Below are positions 17,703 through 26,347 of a stretch of 64,000 nt of DNA, piece by piece. The position numbers and the translations under genes are program-made. Position 1 is the first letter of the stretch. The number at the start of each line of letters is the position of its first letter. The stretch comes from an uncultured Tissierellia bacterium (GTDB taxonomy: Bacteria > Bacillota > Clostridia > Tissierellales > Peptoniphilaceae), in the NCBI GenBank assembly GCA_902488465.1, contig CABTWE010000003.1, forward strand, positions 1-64,000, given 5' to 3'. The notes below the pieces were generated by a model that did no database searches, was not told the origin of the DNA, and saw only the letters and a list, made by a program, of their open reading frames with translations.

Positions 17703-17731
17703 TTGTAAATATAAAAAGAATTTGGTATAAT
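17703..17731 (+). promoter_or_regulatory. Promoter of tRNA-Thr
   Basis: TTGTAA (17703-17708), a 17-bp spacer and TATAAT (17726-17731), with an extended -10 (TGG before TATAAT). The -10 ends 18 bp before the first tRNA base. Confidence 0.8.
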
Positions 17732-17749
17732 AGATTTTGTTATAAACAT

Positions 17750-17825
17750 GCTGAAGTGGCTCAGTCGGTAGAGCAGCTGATTCGTAACCAGCAGGTCGCA
17801 GGTTCGATTCCTGTCTTCAGCACCA
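17750..17825 (+). tRNA. tRNA-Thr (anticodon CGU)
   Basis: The acceptor GCTGAAG pairs with CTTCAGC, the anticodon loop ATTCGTAA gives CGU (reads ACG), the T-arm contains GGTTCGATTCC, A is the discriminator and CCA is encoded. It stands alone with its own promoter and terminator. Confidence 0.96.
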
Positions 17826-17830
17826 AATAA

Positions 17831-17866
17831 AACGTTGCAATTTTAATGGTTGTAGCGTTTTTTTAT
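17831..17866 (+). terminator. Terminator of tRNA-Thr
   Basis: AACGTTGCAA (17831-17840) pairs over ten positions with TTGTAGCGTT (two G-T pairs), followed by seven T. Confidence 0.85.
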
Positions 17867-18286
17867 TTTTGTGAATTTTATAAGAATCAATGAAAAATCA
17901 TATATTTTTACGACAATTGGGAACAAATTGAGCACAAACTGGGAACAAAACACGCAGTTGTGAACTTCACATTAATGCAAAAAATCTACTGCTTTTACCA
18001 ACTCACGATATTAAATCTAATGGTGGATTTAAAGTTTGCAAGATGGAGTTATAAAAGATATTGATATATTTTATTAATACAATTATGATTTATTTTTTTG
18101 GGGTATAAATATTGTGAATGGAATTTAGAAGTTATAAATATTAATTTGAGATATATTTAACTATATTAATTATACATACAAAAGGACTTTTTAAAACCGC
18201 AAAACTTCGTTTATATAACATATCTTATTTCAGACTTTGAAAAATTTGTTTTTATAAATGGAAATACAAATGCGTGGGGAAAAACA
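17867..18286. other. Intergenic stretch, possible integrase relic
   Basis: About 420 bases with no convincing gene. Around 17917-17950, TGGGAACAAA occurs twice, 23 bases apart. The plus-strand frame there reads TIGNKLSTNWEQNTQL before a stop, which reminds me of the GTK/WEQ-rich tails of some Gram-positive phage integrases that sit next to tRNA genes. I see no integrase body or matching att site. The rest is AT-rich spacer, presumably holding the promoter of the ABC gene. Confidence 0.3.
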
Positions 18287-18299
18287 TTAGGAGGTAAAT

Positions 18300-20060
18300 A
18301 TGAATAAATCTGAAAAGCCGTCATATTTTAAAACATTCTTTAGGTCTCTGGGCCTGATTTTTAAAAGTGCACCGACCAAAGTTACATTTCTTATGATAAT
18401 TTTGGCGATGCAAATTTTCATTCCTGTCGTTCAAGCGACGGCGATTGCAAAATTTATCGACAGTGTAAAAACGCTATCGGATGTTAAATCGGCGATACTT
18501 ATAATGTTACCGTTTATCATTGCGGTGCTCATAGATTTTTTGGTGGGCCCGCTGATGATGATTGTGCAAGGGGAATGCACAGATTCACTTGTTAAAAAGG
18601 TGAACATGGATCTTTTTAATAAAGTATCAGAAGTGGACAACTTAAACACATTGGACAATCCTGAGTTTTACGACAGGCTCAATATGCTTCAAATGGAAAT
18701 CGCATTCAGACCGATAAATTTGATTGTATTTTCTTTTTCTATCATAAGAATTTTCGTTACAATCGTGATTATGTTTGCTCAGCTGTCGGCTTATTCCATT
18801 TGGATTCCGCTCGCATTTTTGGTGGGCATTTTCCCTCAAAGCTATATCGTCTACAAACTCCAAGTGGCAGCTTATGAAAACACGGTCACGAGATCGCCTT
18901 TTGTAAAGCAATTAAACTATTATAGGGACATATTGCTGGGCAGAGATTTCTCAAAAGAAAGAGTTGTCTTTAAATATGGCGACAAATTTAAAGAAGATTA
19001 CGACGAAATTATTGATAGAATTAACGGGGAATCTGCTAAAGACAGAAGAAAGAAGGGGCTTGCCGGAGTGCTTGTTTCAATTTTTGGAGTCGTGGTTTTA
19101 TCCATAACAATAGTTTTATTTGTGAAAAACGTAGTCGCCGGAATTTACACAATCGGTGCTCTTTCGCTATTTCTAAATTATCTTTTATACACTGCAAGAA
19201 GCTCCATAAGATTTATCGAGGAAGGCTCGATGCTTCTTGAAACGGAACTTTTTATGAATACTTATTTTGAATTTTTGGACTTCGACTTCAATATGGCTTC
19301 GGGAGATTCAAATTGCAGCGATGTGAATAAAATTGAATTTAAAAATGTGTCCTTCAAATATCCGGGAAGAGACGATTATGCTTTGGATAATGTGAGTTTC
19401 GATTTTAACGTCGGGGACAGGCTTGGAATTGTGGGCGTAAACGGCTCGGGAAAAACTACAATTATGAAGCTTTTACTGAGGCTATACGACGCCGACAGCG
19501 GTCAAATTCTCATAAACGGTAAAGACATCAAGGATTACGATGTTGATGAGCTTAGAAGTTCATTTGGAGTGCTCTTTCAAGATTTCAACAAATACGAAAT
19601 CACTTTCCGTGAAAATGTGGAGCTGAGCAATATAAATAAAAATTCCAAGAATGATCTTGTTGAGTCAATAAATCGTGCAGGAGCTGATTCAGTACTGAAA
19701 AAATTCGACAATAATATGGAAACGCATTTGGGCAAAATTTATAATGACGGCGTGGAAATTTCGGGTGGCGAGTGGCAAAGAATCGCAACCGCAAGAACTC
19801 TCTATCACGGCGGGAATGTGTTGATATTTGACGAACCGACGAGTGCGCTTGATCCGATACAAGAAAAAGTTTTTTGGGAAAATCTTTTGGAAGACTCAAA
19901 TATAAGATCGGCAATTTTTACCACGCACAGAATTCAAGGTTTAAAAAGAGCGACAAAATTTATTGTGCTTGATGCCGGAAAAATTGTTGAAGAAGGAAGT
20001 TTTGATGAGTTGATGAATGCAAATGGAAAGTTTTTTGAGTTATTCAATGCACAAAACTAG
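18300..20060 (+). CDS. ABC exporter half-transporter (membrane domain fused to ATPase)
   Basis: 586 residues. Membrane domain about 1-330 (six predicted segments), ATPase domain about 345-586. Walker A GVNGSGKTT, signature EISGGEWQR instead of LSGGQ, Walker B VLIFDEP, followed by TSALDP. The ISGGxWQ form is common in lanthipeptide/peptide exporters such as NisT, but no peptidase domain, precursor peptide or modification enzyme is nearby. It probably acts as a homodimer; the cargo is unknown. ATG start behind TAGGAGG. Confidence 0.8.
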   Translation: MNKSEKPSYFKTFFRSLGLIFKSAPTKVTFLMIILAMQIFIPVVQATAIAKFIDSVKTLSDVKSAILIMLPFIIAVLIDFLVGPLMMIVQGECTDSLVKKVNMDLFNKVSEVDNLNTLDNPEFYDRLNMLQMEIAFRPINLIVFSFSIIRIFVTIVIMFAQLSAYSIWIPLAFLVGIFPQSYIVYKLQVAAYENTVTRSPFVKQLNYYRDILLGRDFSKERVVFKYGDKFKEDYDEIIDRINGESAKDRRKKGLAGVLVSIFGVVVLSITIVLFVKNVVAGIYTIGALSLFLNYLLYTARSSIRFIEEGSMLLETELFMNTYFEFLDFDFNMASGDSNCSDVNKIEFKNVSFKYPGRDDYALDNVSFDFNVGDRLGIVGVNGSGKTTIMKLLLRLYDADSGQILINGKDIKDYDVDELRSSFGVLFQDFNKYEITFRENVELSNINKNSKNDLVESINRAGADSVLKKFDNNMETHLGKIYNDGVEISGGEWQRIATARTLYHGGNVLIFDEPTSALDPIQEKVFWENLLEDSNIRSAIFTTHRIQGLKRATKFIVLDAGKIVEEGSFDELMNANGKFFELFNAQN

Positions 20061-20116
20061 TTTTAATCTGAAAAATTTTTAATTTATCCGTACAAAAATT
20101 ATAACAATTTAAAAAT

Positions 20117-20156
20117 GAGCACTGTGTCTAAAAACTTAGAAAGTGCTCTTTTTTTA
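20117..20156 (+). terminator. Terminator after the ABC exporter gene
   Basis: GAGCACT (20117-20123) pairs with AGTGCTC (20142-20148), with an inner TCTAA/TTAGA helix and a run of T. It lies upstream of the true murB start. Confidence 0.85.
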
Positions 20157-20171
20157 TTGCTCATAATTGGG

Positions 20172-20177
20172 TATAAT
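20172..20177 (+). promoter_or_regulatory. Possible -10 element of the murB supra-operon
   Basis: A perfect TATAAT lies 18 bases before the murB ATG. I see no good -35 at the right spacing, because that position falls in the terminator T-tract. Confidence 0.4.
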
Positions 20178-20195
20178 GTATGTATGAGGTGTAAT

Positions 20196-21041
20196 ATGGA
20201 AGTATTGAAAAATGTATCTATTAAACCATATACGTCGATGAAAGTCGGAGGGAATGTAAAAGAGATTTTCTTTCCTGAAGACACCGACGATATTTTAGAT
20301 GTTTTAAATAAATGTAAAGATGTAATTGTAATAGGAAATTGCTCGAATCTTATTATTCCCGACGGATATTATGATAAAAGTTTTATGATATTAAGGGACA
20401 ATTTTTCCAAAATTCGAAAGGATGGCTATAGAATTATTGCCGAGTCCGGAGCCACTATGAAAGCATTGAGCAGATTTGCACTTAAGTCCTATTTAAAAGG
20501 TTTTGAATTTTTGGATGGAATCCCGGGAACTGTCGGCGGAGGAATTTTTATGAATGCCGGTGCTTATGGACCGGTTATCAGTGATGTTTTAGAGAGTGTG
20601 AGTGCAATCAGAGACGGCAAAGTTGTAAGGTATACAAAAGAACAGCTTGATTTTTCCCAAAGGTACAGTTCATTTCAAACAAACGGTGAAATAATTGTTG
20701 GGGCGACTTTTATCGGAGAAGAGGGCGACCAAAAGGAAATTGAAGCAGTTATAAATGATTTGAACGGCAGAAGACGCGAAAAGCAACCGCTTGACTATCC
20801 TTCATGCGGAAGTGTGTTTAAGAGACCGGAAAACGGATTTGCGTCTAAGATTATAGATGAATGCGGACTTAAAGGATTTAGAATCGGAGGGGCGGAAGTC
20901 TCAAAGAAGCATGCCGGATTTATTATCAATGTAGACAACGCAAGCTACGAAGATGTAGTTTCGCTCATTCAAACGGTGCACGATATTGTTTTGGAAAAAA
21001 CCGGTATAAGTTTGGAAACCGAAGTTAAGATTTTGAGGTGA
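20196..21041 (+). CDS. murB: UDP-N-acetylenolpyruvoylglucosamine reductase
   Basis: 281 residues. Reduces UDP-GlcNAc-enolpyruvate to UDP-MurNAc (FAD, NADPH), a committed step of peptidoglycan synthesis. FAD-binding part about 10-150 with SNLIIPDGYY and IPGTVGGGIFMNAGAYG; C-terminal catalytic serine in YPSCGSVFKRP and the late glutamate in LETEVKIL. The start is ATG 20196 behind GAGGTG; the frame is open farther upstream, but that part contains a terminator. First gene of a run to 28198 with no gap over 5 bases. Confidence 0.95.
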   Translation: MEVLKNVSIKPYTSMKVGGNVKEIFFPEDTDDILDVLNKCKDVIVIGNCSNLIIPDGYYDKSFMILRDNFSKIRKDGYRIIAESGATMKALSRFALKSYLKGFEFLDGIPGTVGGGIFMNAGAYGPVISDVLESVSAIRDGKVVRYTKEQLDFSQRYSSFQTNGEIIVGATFIGEEGDQKEIEAVINDLNGRRREKQPLDYPSCGSVFKRPENGFASKIIDECGLKGFRIGGAEVSKKHAGFIINVDNASYEDVVSLIQTVHDIVLEKTGISLETEVKILR

Positions 21042-21045
21042 TTTT

Positions 21046-21897
21046 ATGGAAATTGTTATAGTCACAGGGCTTAGCGGTGCAGGAAAAACTGCAGCATTAA
21101 ACGTTTTGGAGGACGAAGGTTATCTTTCAATCGATAATTTACCAACGCCACTTATAAGAGATTTGGTTGAACTTATGGAGGAAACTCCGGAAATAAATAA
21201 AATTGCACTCGCTCTTGACCAAAGGGGGCGTGTTTTTAAACGGGAACTTTATAAAACTATAAAAGATCTTAAAGACGATTACGGTGCGAAAGTTTTATTT
21301 TTAAATGCGACTGACAATGAACTTATAAAGCGTTTTAAAGAAAAGAGAAGGCTTCACCCGATGAGCCCGGAAGGAACTATTGTTGAAGGGATTCGCAAAG
21401 AAAGAGAATTGATGGATAGAGTAATGGATCTTTCAATTCCAATTGATACGACAAATCTTACATTAGGTGAGTTGAAGAGCATTATTCACAGCCTTGTTTT
21501 AAATGACAAAAATGAAATTTCAGTTATTTTTAAGACTTTTGGATTTAAAAATGGGATTGTTGTCGATGCGGATTTGGTTTTTGATGTACGATTTATTACA
21601 AATCCATATTATGTATCGGAATTGAAGCTAAAAAGTGGATATGATCCTGATTGTTATAAATTTGTTTTGTCGCAAAATGAGAGCGAACAGTTTATTGGCA
21701 AGGTGCATGATTTACTTAAGTTTTTAATTCCACTCTATGAAAATGAGGGTAAGGAACAACTTATAGTTGCGTTTGGATGTACTGGCGGAAGACAAAGGTC
21801 TGTGAGCGTTGCAAGAAGGCTTGCCGAACTGTTAAAAGAAGCAGACATCAATGTTACAATAATTAATCGTGACTTGGATGAGGTTCACAATGATTAA
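21046..21897 (+). CDS. rapZ: RapZ-type nucleotide-binding protein (YvcJ)
   Basis: 283 residues. N-terminal P-loop GLSGAGKT (about 7-14) and the conserved C-terminal domain with FGCTGGRQRSV (about 241-251). In E. coli RapZ controls GlmZ/glmS RNA decay; in Firmicutes (YvcJ) it is a GTPase/ATPase linked to competence and wall metabolism. It follows murB by four bases and overlaps yvcK, the usual murB-rapZ-yvcK order. Confidence 0.93.
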   Translation: MEIVIVTGLSGAGKTAALNVLEDEGYLSIDNLPTPLIRDLVELMEETPEINKIALALDQRGRVFKRELYKTIKDLKDDYGAKVLFLNATDNELIKRFKEKRRLHPMSPEGTIVEGIRKERELMDRVMDLSIPIDTTNLTLGELKSIIHSLVLNDKNEISVIFKTFGFKNGIVVDADLVFDVRFITNPYYVSELKLKSGYDPDCYKFVLSQNESEQFIGKVHDLLKFLIPLYENEGKEQLIVAFGCTGGRQRSVSVARRLAELLKEADINVTIINRDLDEVHND

Positions 21898-22828
21898 GCT
21901 TGCGGCAATAGGCGGAGGAACAGGTCTCAGCATTTTATTATACGGTCTTAAGAAAAAATTTGACGTGTCTGCTATTGTTACAGTTGGGGATAATGGCGGA
22001 GGTAGCGGAATTTTAAGAGAGGATCTTAATATGCTTCCACCGGGAGACATAAGAAACTGTCTTTTGGCACTCTCTGAGGCACCGGATGATTTGAGAAAAC
22101 TTCTTAGCTATAGGTTCGAAGACGGCTCTCTAAAGGGGCAGTCACTCGGAAATTTGATTATTGCAGGGATGGTGAAGAGCGAAGGCTCGTTTGAAAATGG
22201 AATTCAAGTTGTTTCCAATGTTCTAAATTTGAAGGGCAAGGTTTATCCGGTCACAATTGACAATATGGATTTGTGTGCAGTTCTATCAGACGGAGTGAAA
22301 GTAAGGGGCGAGTCCGAGATTGCAATTTTTGCTCTAAAAAGAAAAGCGGGAATTAAAGAGCTTTCATTGATTAATCACGTGAATATTTCTGAACATGCAA
22401 AAGAGGCGATATCAAGTGCTGATGTAGTCACATTGGGGCCGGGAAGTTTATACACATCTGTTATATGCAATCTCCTTGTTGACGGTGTGAGAGAAGCGTT
22501 AAAGGACAAAAAAATTGTATATATTGCAAATGTCATGACTCAACCTGAGGAAACGAATGGATATACTCTTTATCATCACGTTGAGGAAGTTGAGCGATAT
22601 CTGGGTCGTGAAATTGATTTTGTACTTGCAAATGATGTGCTTCCTAAGAGAGAACTCATAGAAAAATACAGTTTTGAAGGAAGCATTCCCGTAGTTGTTA
22701 CAAATGAGGATCGAGAAATTTTAAATACTAAGCTAATAACGGGTGAATTTCTCGAGATTAAGAGCGGTTATGTAAGGAGTAATTCCAAAAATATAACCGA
22801 TACACTTTCGGAGCTTTTTCATGTATAA
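21890..22828 (+). CDS. yvcK: YvcK/GlmR family wall-metabolism regulator
   Basis: 312 residues of the CofD-like fold. GGGTGLSILLYGLK at residues 8-21, DNGGGSGILR (about 35-44) and GDIRNCLLALS (about 53) are family signatures. In Bacillus it binds UDP-GlcNAc and supports glucosamine-6-phosphate synthesis on gluconeogenic carbon. The start is ATG 21890, overlapping rapZ by eight bases; upstream in-frame ATGs lie deeper in rapZ. whiA, which usually comes next, is absent. Confidence 0.92.
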   Translation: MIKLAAIGGGTGLSILLYGLKKKFDVSAIVTVGDNGGGSGILREDLNMLPPGDIRNCLLALSEAPDDLRKLLSYRFEDGSLKGQSLGNLIIAGMVKSEGSFENGIQVVSNVLNLKGKVYPVTIDNMDLCAVLSDGVKVRGESEIAIFALKRKAGIKELSLINHVNISEHAKEAISSADVVTLGPGSLYTSVICNLLVDGVREALKDKKIVYIANVMTQPEETNGYTLYHHVEEVERYLGREIDFVLANDVLPKRELIEKYSFEGSIPVVVTNEDREILNTKLITGEFLEIKSGYVRSNSKNITDTLSELFHV

Positions 22829-23558
22829 ATGTTATTTGCTTGGGAAGGGCATTAAAAATTCACGCTCCGGTGAGATTTATCGAGATTTGTCGGAAAAAGA
22901 CAAGATAGATTTTTTATATGAAAACGCAGATATTGATGTAGAAGAGATTCCGGAATTCGTGAAATTTATAAAAAGAACAGGTGCGAGAGGATTTAATGTC
23001 ACGGCACCATATAAATCTGATATAATAAAATATCTTGATGAAATGTCGGAAGCGGTCAAAGTACTTGGCGCAGCTAACACTGTCATAAATGAAAATGGAA
23101 AACTTGTAGGATATAACACAGACGTTTATGGAGCAAGGACTGCATACAAAAAGTTCTTACAATATGGAAATACCCTTATTCTCGGAAGAGGCGGGGCAGC
23201 AAGGGCACTTGTTTATGCGTTTAAAGATTTGAATTTGACACTATATGTTAGAGATTCGAGTAAAAATAATTTACTTTTAAAAATAAATCCCAATTTAAAT
23301 TTTATTTATGATTTAGAGGATTGTGATTTTATAAATGTTATAAATGCTACAAGTGTAGGTTTTAATGAAGATAAAGCGATTTTTACAAATAAGTTTAAGT
23401 CACAGAAAACGGCTGTAGATATTATTTATACGCCTGAGTGCACTCTTTTTTTAAGTGAGATGAAAAAACAGGGTGTAGAAGTAAAAAATGGATACGATAT
23501 GCTCTATTATCAGGCGGTTGAAGCATACAAGTTATATAAGGGTGAGAAAAATGATTAG
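22821..23558 (+). CDS. aroE: Shikimate dehydrogenase
   Basis: 245 residues, shorter than the usual ~280. NADP-dependent reduction of dehydroshikimate, step 4 of the pathway. It keeps NVTAPYK with the catalytic lysine (about residue 64), GAANT, GYNTD with the catalytic Asp (about 100), and the dinucleotide loop GRGGAARA (about 117-124). The usual N-terminal SHSLSP-type loop is degenerate (NSRSGEIY). It overlaps yvcK by eight bases, so the shikimate genes are coupled to the wall genes. Confidence 0.9.
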   Translation: MYKCYLLGKGIKNSRSGEIYRDLSEKDKIDFLYENADIDVEEIPEFVKFIKRTGARGFNVTAPYKSDIIKYLDEMSEAVKVLGAANTVINENGKLVGYNTDVYGARTAYKKFLQYGNTLILGRGGAARALVYAFKDLNLTLYVRDSSKNNLLLKINPNLNFIYDLEDCDFINVINATSVGFNEDKAIFTNKFKSQKTAVDIIYTPECTLFLSEMKKQGVEVKNGYDMLYYQAVEAYKLYKGEKND

Positions 23559-24258
23559 AATTATTGCAGGTTCATGTTCAATTGAAAGTGAGAGGCAGGC
23601 TCTCTCTCTTGCGGCTGAACTAAAAAAACGTGGAATAACTGAAATGAGAGCGGCACTTTTTAAGCCACGAACCGATCCTAAAGATTTTCAGGGCATTGGT
23701 TGGAAAGGACTGCCGATTCTTGATAAAATCAGAGAGATGGGCATGAAAACTGTTACAGAGGTTATCGGTGTAAGTCAAATTGAGAAACTTTATGACCATG
23801 TCGATATTTTTCAAATCGGTGCAAGAAATATGCAAAACTTTGAGCTTTTAAGAGAGATTGGGAAAACTGATAAGCCTGTAATTTTAAAACGAGGTTTTTC
23901 AAACACAGTTCACGAATTCTTAAAAGCAGCGGAATATATAAAACTTGAAGGAAATAATAAGATAACCCTTTGCGAGAGGGGGATTAGAAGCTTTGACGAT
24001 GTTACGAGAAATGTTTTGGACATCGGGGCAATTATTTATATTAAAGAAAACACTGACTATAAAATTATTGCGGACCCTAGTCATTCAATGGGGAAACGTG
24101 ATTTTGTAAGACGTGCAGCAAGAGCTGCAGTTGCTGCCGGTGCGGACGGAATAATTGTTGAAGTGCATGAAAATCCGGAAATTGCTCTAAGTGATTCGAA
24201 GCAAACAATTCCGCTTGGAACATTTGATAAAATTTTGGAGGATTTGTGGAAAAAATAA
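23551..24258 (+). CDS. aroF: DAHP synthase (short type I-beta)
   Basis: 235 residues. Condenses PEP with erythrose-4-phosphate, step 1. AGSCSIES at the N-terminus carries the metal cysteine (AGPCSVES in most relatives). KPRTDPKDFQG, the QIGARNMQNFELL strand, LKRGFSNT, and the final metal region DPSHSMGKR and VEVHENPE are all present. It lacks any N-terminal ACT/FL regulatory domain or chorismate mutase domain, so feedback control is not evident. Start at ATG 23551, overlapping aroE by eight bases. Confidence 0.92.
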   Translation: MIRIIAGSCSIESERQALSLAAELKKRGITEMRAALFKPRTDPKDFQGIGWKGLPILDKIREMGMKTVTEVIGVSQIEKLYDHVDIFQIGARNMQNFELLREIGKTDKPVILKRGFSNTVHEFLKAAEYIKLEGNNKITLCERGIRSFDDVTRNVLDIGAIIYIKENTDYKIIADPSHSMGKRDFVRRAARAAVAAGADGIIVEVHENPEIALSDSKQTIPLGTFDKILEDLWKK

Positions 24259-25226
24259 TTTTAAAATCCTTAAAAAATAAATCAGACTATATAGACTCAG
24301 AAGAATACTTGGTTGTTGCCGACAGGAAATTAAAAGGTTTATATCCGGATATTTTTCCTGATAACACTATGTTTATTGAGGGTGGAGAGTGTGCGAAAAC
24401 AAAAGAAGTTTTATTTTCAATAGTTGAGCGAATGCACGAGTTGTCGCTTACTAGAAATTTGACACTTTATATAGTCGGAGGCGGAACTATTTCTGATGTA
24501 GCGTCTTTTGCGGCGGGCATTTATATGCGAGGAATAAGACATGTAATTGTTCCTACGACACTTTTGTCGATGACAGATGCGGCGATTGGAGGAAAGTGTG
24601 CGATAAATTTCATGCATGCGAAGAACAATATTGGAATTTTTAAAGAGCCTGACATTGTTTATATCGATGCGGACTTTACAAAAACGCTTGAAGCGGATGA
24701 CTTAAAAGATGGTTTTGTGGAAGGTTTTAAAATTGCAGCACTTTTTGATAGAGATGTTGCAATAGAGATGTTTGAACTTTTAAAATTCGGAGAAAAAGAA
24801 AAACTTATAAACAAAATGACAAAGTATGCACCGTTTAAAAAAGCGCAAATTGTCGAGATGGATTTTAGAGATAAGGCAATAAGAAATCTTTTAAATGCAG
24901 GGCATACCGTGGCACATTTTTTAGAAAGCCAATCTGATTTTAAAATCAGTCACGGAAAGGCGGTTGCGATTGGGCTTTTAATGGAGGCAATGCTCGGATA
25001 TTCTGATGAGGAGACAATTCAAATTTTTAGAGAATTTTATGAGATTTTATATGGAAAACTTGAGATTCAAAAGGATATAGATTTTGATTTCAGGGCGGAC
25101 AAAAAAGCTGTGGACAAAGAATCTATAGATGTTCCGGTTGTTGAATCTATTGGAAAAGGGAAGATTGTGAGGGTAAAAAGAGCGTGGCTGGAAGAAAATT
25201 TGAAAAAAATTTTGATGAAAATTTAA
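24246..25226 (+). CDS. aroB: 3-dehydroquinate synthase
   Basis: 326 residues, slightly short. Cyclises DAHP, step 2 (NAD, metal). NAD-binding GGGTISDVASFAAGIYMRG, then PTTLLSMTDAAIGGK; the three metal ligands are in DGFVEGFK (Glu), NAGHTVAHFLE (His) and SHGKAVAIG (His). GTG start at 24246 behind TTGGAGGA, overlapping aroF by 13 bases. Confidence 0.92.
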   Translation: MEKIILKSLKNKSDYIDSEEYLVVADRKLKGLYPDIFPDNTMFIEGGECAKTKEVLFSIVERMHELSLTRNLTLYIVGGGTISDVASFAAGIYMRGIRHVIVPTTLLSMTDAAIGGKCAINFMHAKNNIGIFKEPDIVYIDADFTKTLEADDLKDGFVEGFKIAALFDRDVAIEMFELLKFGEKEKLINKMTKYAPFKKAQIVEMDFRDKAIRNLLNAGHTVAHFLESQSDFKISHGKAVAIGLLMEAMLGYSDEETIQIFREFYEILYGKLEIQKDIDFDFRADKKAVDKESIDVPVVESIGKGKIVRVKRAWLEENLKKILMKI

Positions 25227-26347
25227 AAATTCCATATTTACCATGTTCATCAAAAAGCTACAGTCACAGATTTTTGGTTTTGAGTTATGTTTTAAATAGA
25301 CCGACAAAAATTAAGAACTTTAGTTTTTCAGAAGATGCAAATATAACGCTTTCCGCTCTTTATGATAATTATAAATTCAAATATTATAATAGTCGCTTTG
25401 GGAAAAACGCAGAACTTATACTTCTTCCTAAATGGAAAACTAAGAAGGAAGCACATTATTTAAAAGATAGCGGGAGCAGTCTAAGATTTCTCATTCCGGT
25501 TTTTCTGGACGGGAAGAAACATAAGCTCGAAGGAAGTGAACGACTTTTTGAAAGACCGCTCGATTACTACGAAAAACTTTTTAAAGATGAGGGAATTGAG
25601 TTTAAAAAATCAAAGGATTCTATTGAATTTTTTGGAAAAATAACTCATAAAAAATTTGATGTAGACATCTCAAAGTCAACACAGTTTGCCTCAGGCATGA
25701 TGATGGCGGGGGTTAATCAATTTGATGTGAGTTACACCGATGGGCCAAATATTCAATATATCCACCAAACTGAAGACGCGATTCTAAGAATGAACAAAAG
25801 TTCTGAAAAAATAGAAGTTCATGTGCCTGAAGATATGAGCAATAGAGCTTTTTTTGAAGTATTAAAATATTTTAATAGGCTTGACGGCGATATGCCTAAG
25901 ATGAAGTCTGCAAAATCAACCGACAACATAATAGGAGAGTGGCTTAAATCAAACAAAAATACTTTTGATTTAAGCAATAATTTGGATCTTGCACCCATTT
26001 TTGCTGCGGCAATTGCAATAAAGTCGGCAGTGAATGGTAAAAAATATAAAATTATAGGTATAAAAAATCTTGCGTTTAAGGAATCGAATAGAACTTTTGA
26101 AATAAAAGAAGTTTTGAATTTGTTTGGCTATGCTGTTTCAATTGGAGAAGACACCATTGAGATTAGAGGAAGAGCTACTAGTTTTGACTCTGAACGTTCG
26201 ATTTATTTATATCCGAAAGAGCACAGAATTTTTCATATGGCACTTATTCTTTCATGTTTTCATAAAGGGAGAGTCGTAATAAAAAATGTTGAGTGTTTAA
26301 AAAAATCACATTTCGAGCTATATAGTTTTTTGGGGAGGATGAAATGA
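25184..26347 (+). CDS. aroA: 5-enolpyruvylshikimate-3-phosphate synthase (divergent)
   Basis: 387 residues, step 6. Divergent from well-known AroA but with the active-site blocks: SSKSYSHR (Lys/Ser/Arg of the N-terminal domain), DSGSSLRFL, FERPLD, KSTQFASG, NNLDLAPI (catalytic Asp), KESNR (Glu/Arg) and EHRIFHMAL. GTG start at 25184, 43 bases inside aroB, the largest overlap in the operon; no later in-frame start precedes the conserved lysine. Whether it is a glyphosate-insensitive type cannot be read reliably. Confidence 0.87.
   Translation: MAGRKFEKNFDENLKIPYLPCSSKSYSHRFLVLSYVLNRPTKIKNFSFSEDANITLSALYDNYKFKYYNSRFGKNAELILLPKWKTKKEAHYLKDSGSSLRFLIPVFLDGKKHKLEGSERLFERPLDYYEKLFKDEGIEFKKSKDSIEFFGKITHKKFDVDISKSTQFASGMMMAGVNQFDVSYTDGPNIQYIHQTEDAILRMNKSSEKIEVHVPEDMSNRAFFEVLKYFNRLDGDMPKMKSAKSTDNIIGEWLKSNKNTFDLSNNLDLAPIFAAAIAIKSAVNGKKYKIIGIKNLAFKESNRTFEIKEVLNLFGYAVSIGEDTIEIRGRATSFDSERSIYLYPKEHRIFHMALILSCFHKGRVVIKNVECLKKSHFELYSFLGRMK

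Noticed and set aside
17975..18064. 29-codon frame (MQKIYCFYQL...) after tRNA-Thr
   Set aside because: No ribosome site, no similarity that I recognise, and it lies in the AT-rich possible relic region.
18174..18303. Open frame ending INGNTNAWGKTLGGKYE over the ABC start
   Set aside because: It has no start codon or ribosome site; kept only as a possible decayed gene fragment.
20115..20195. Earlier in-frame start for murB
   Set aside because: The extra N-terminus would be translated from a transcription terminator; ATG 20196 has a ribosome site and matches the family start.
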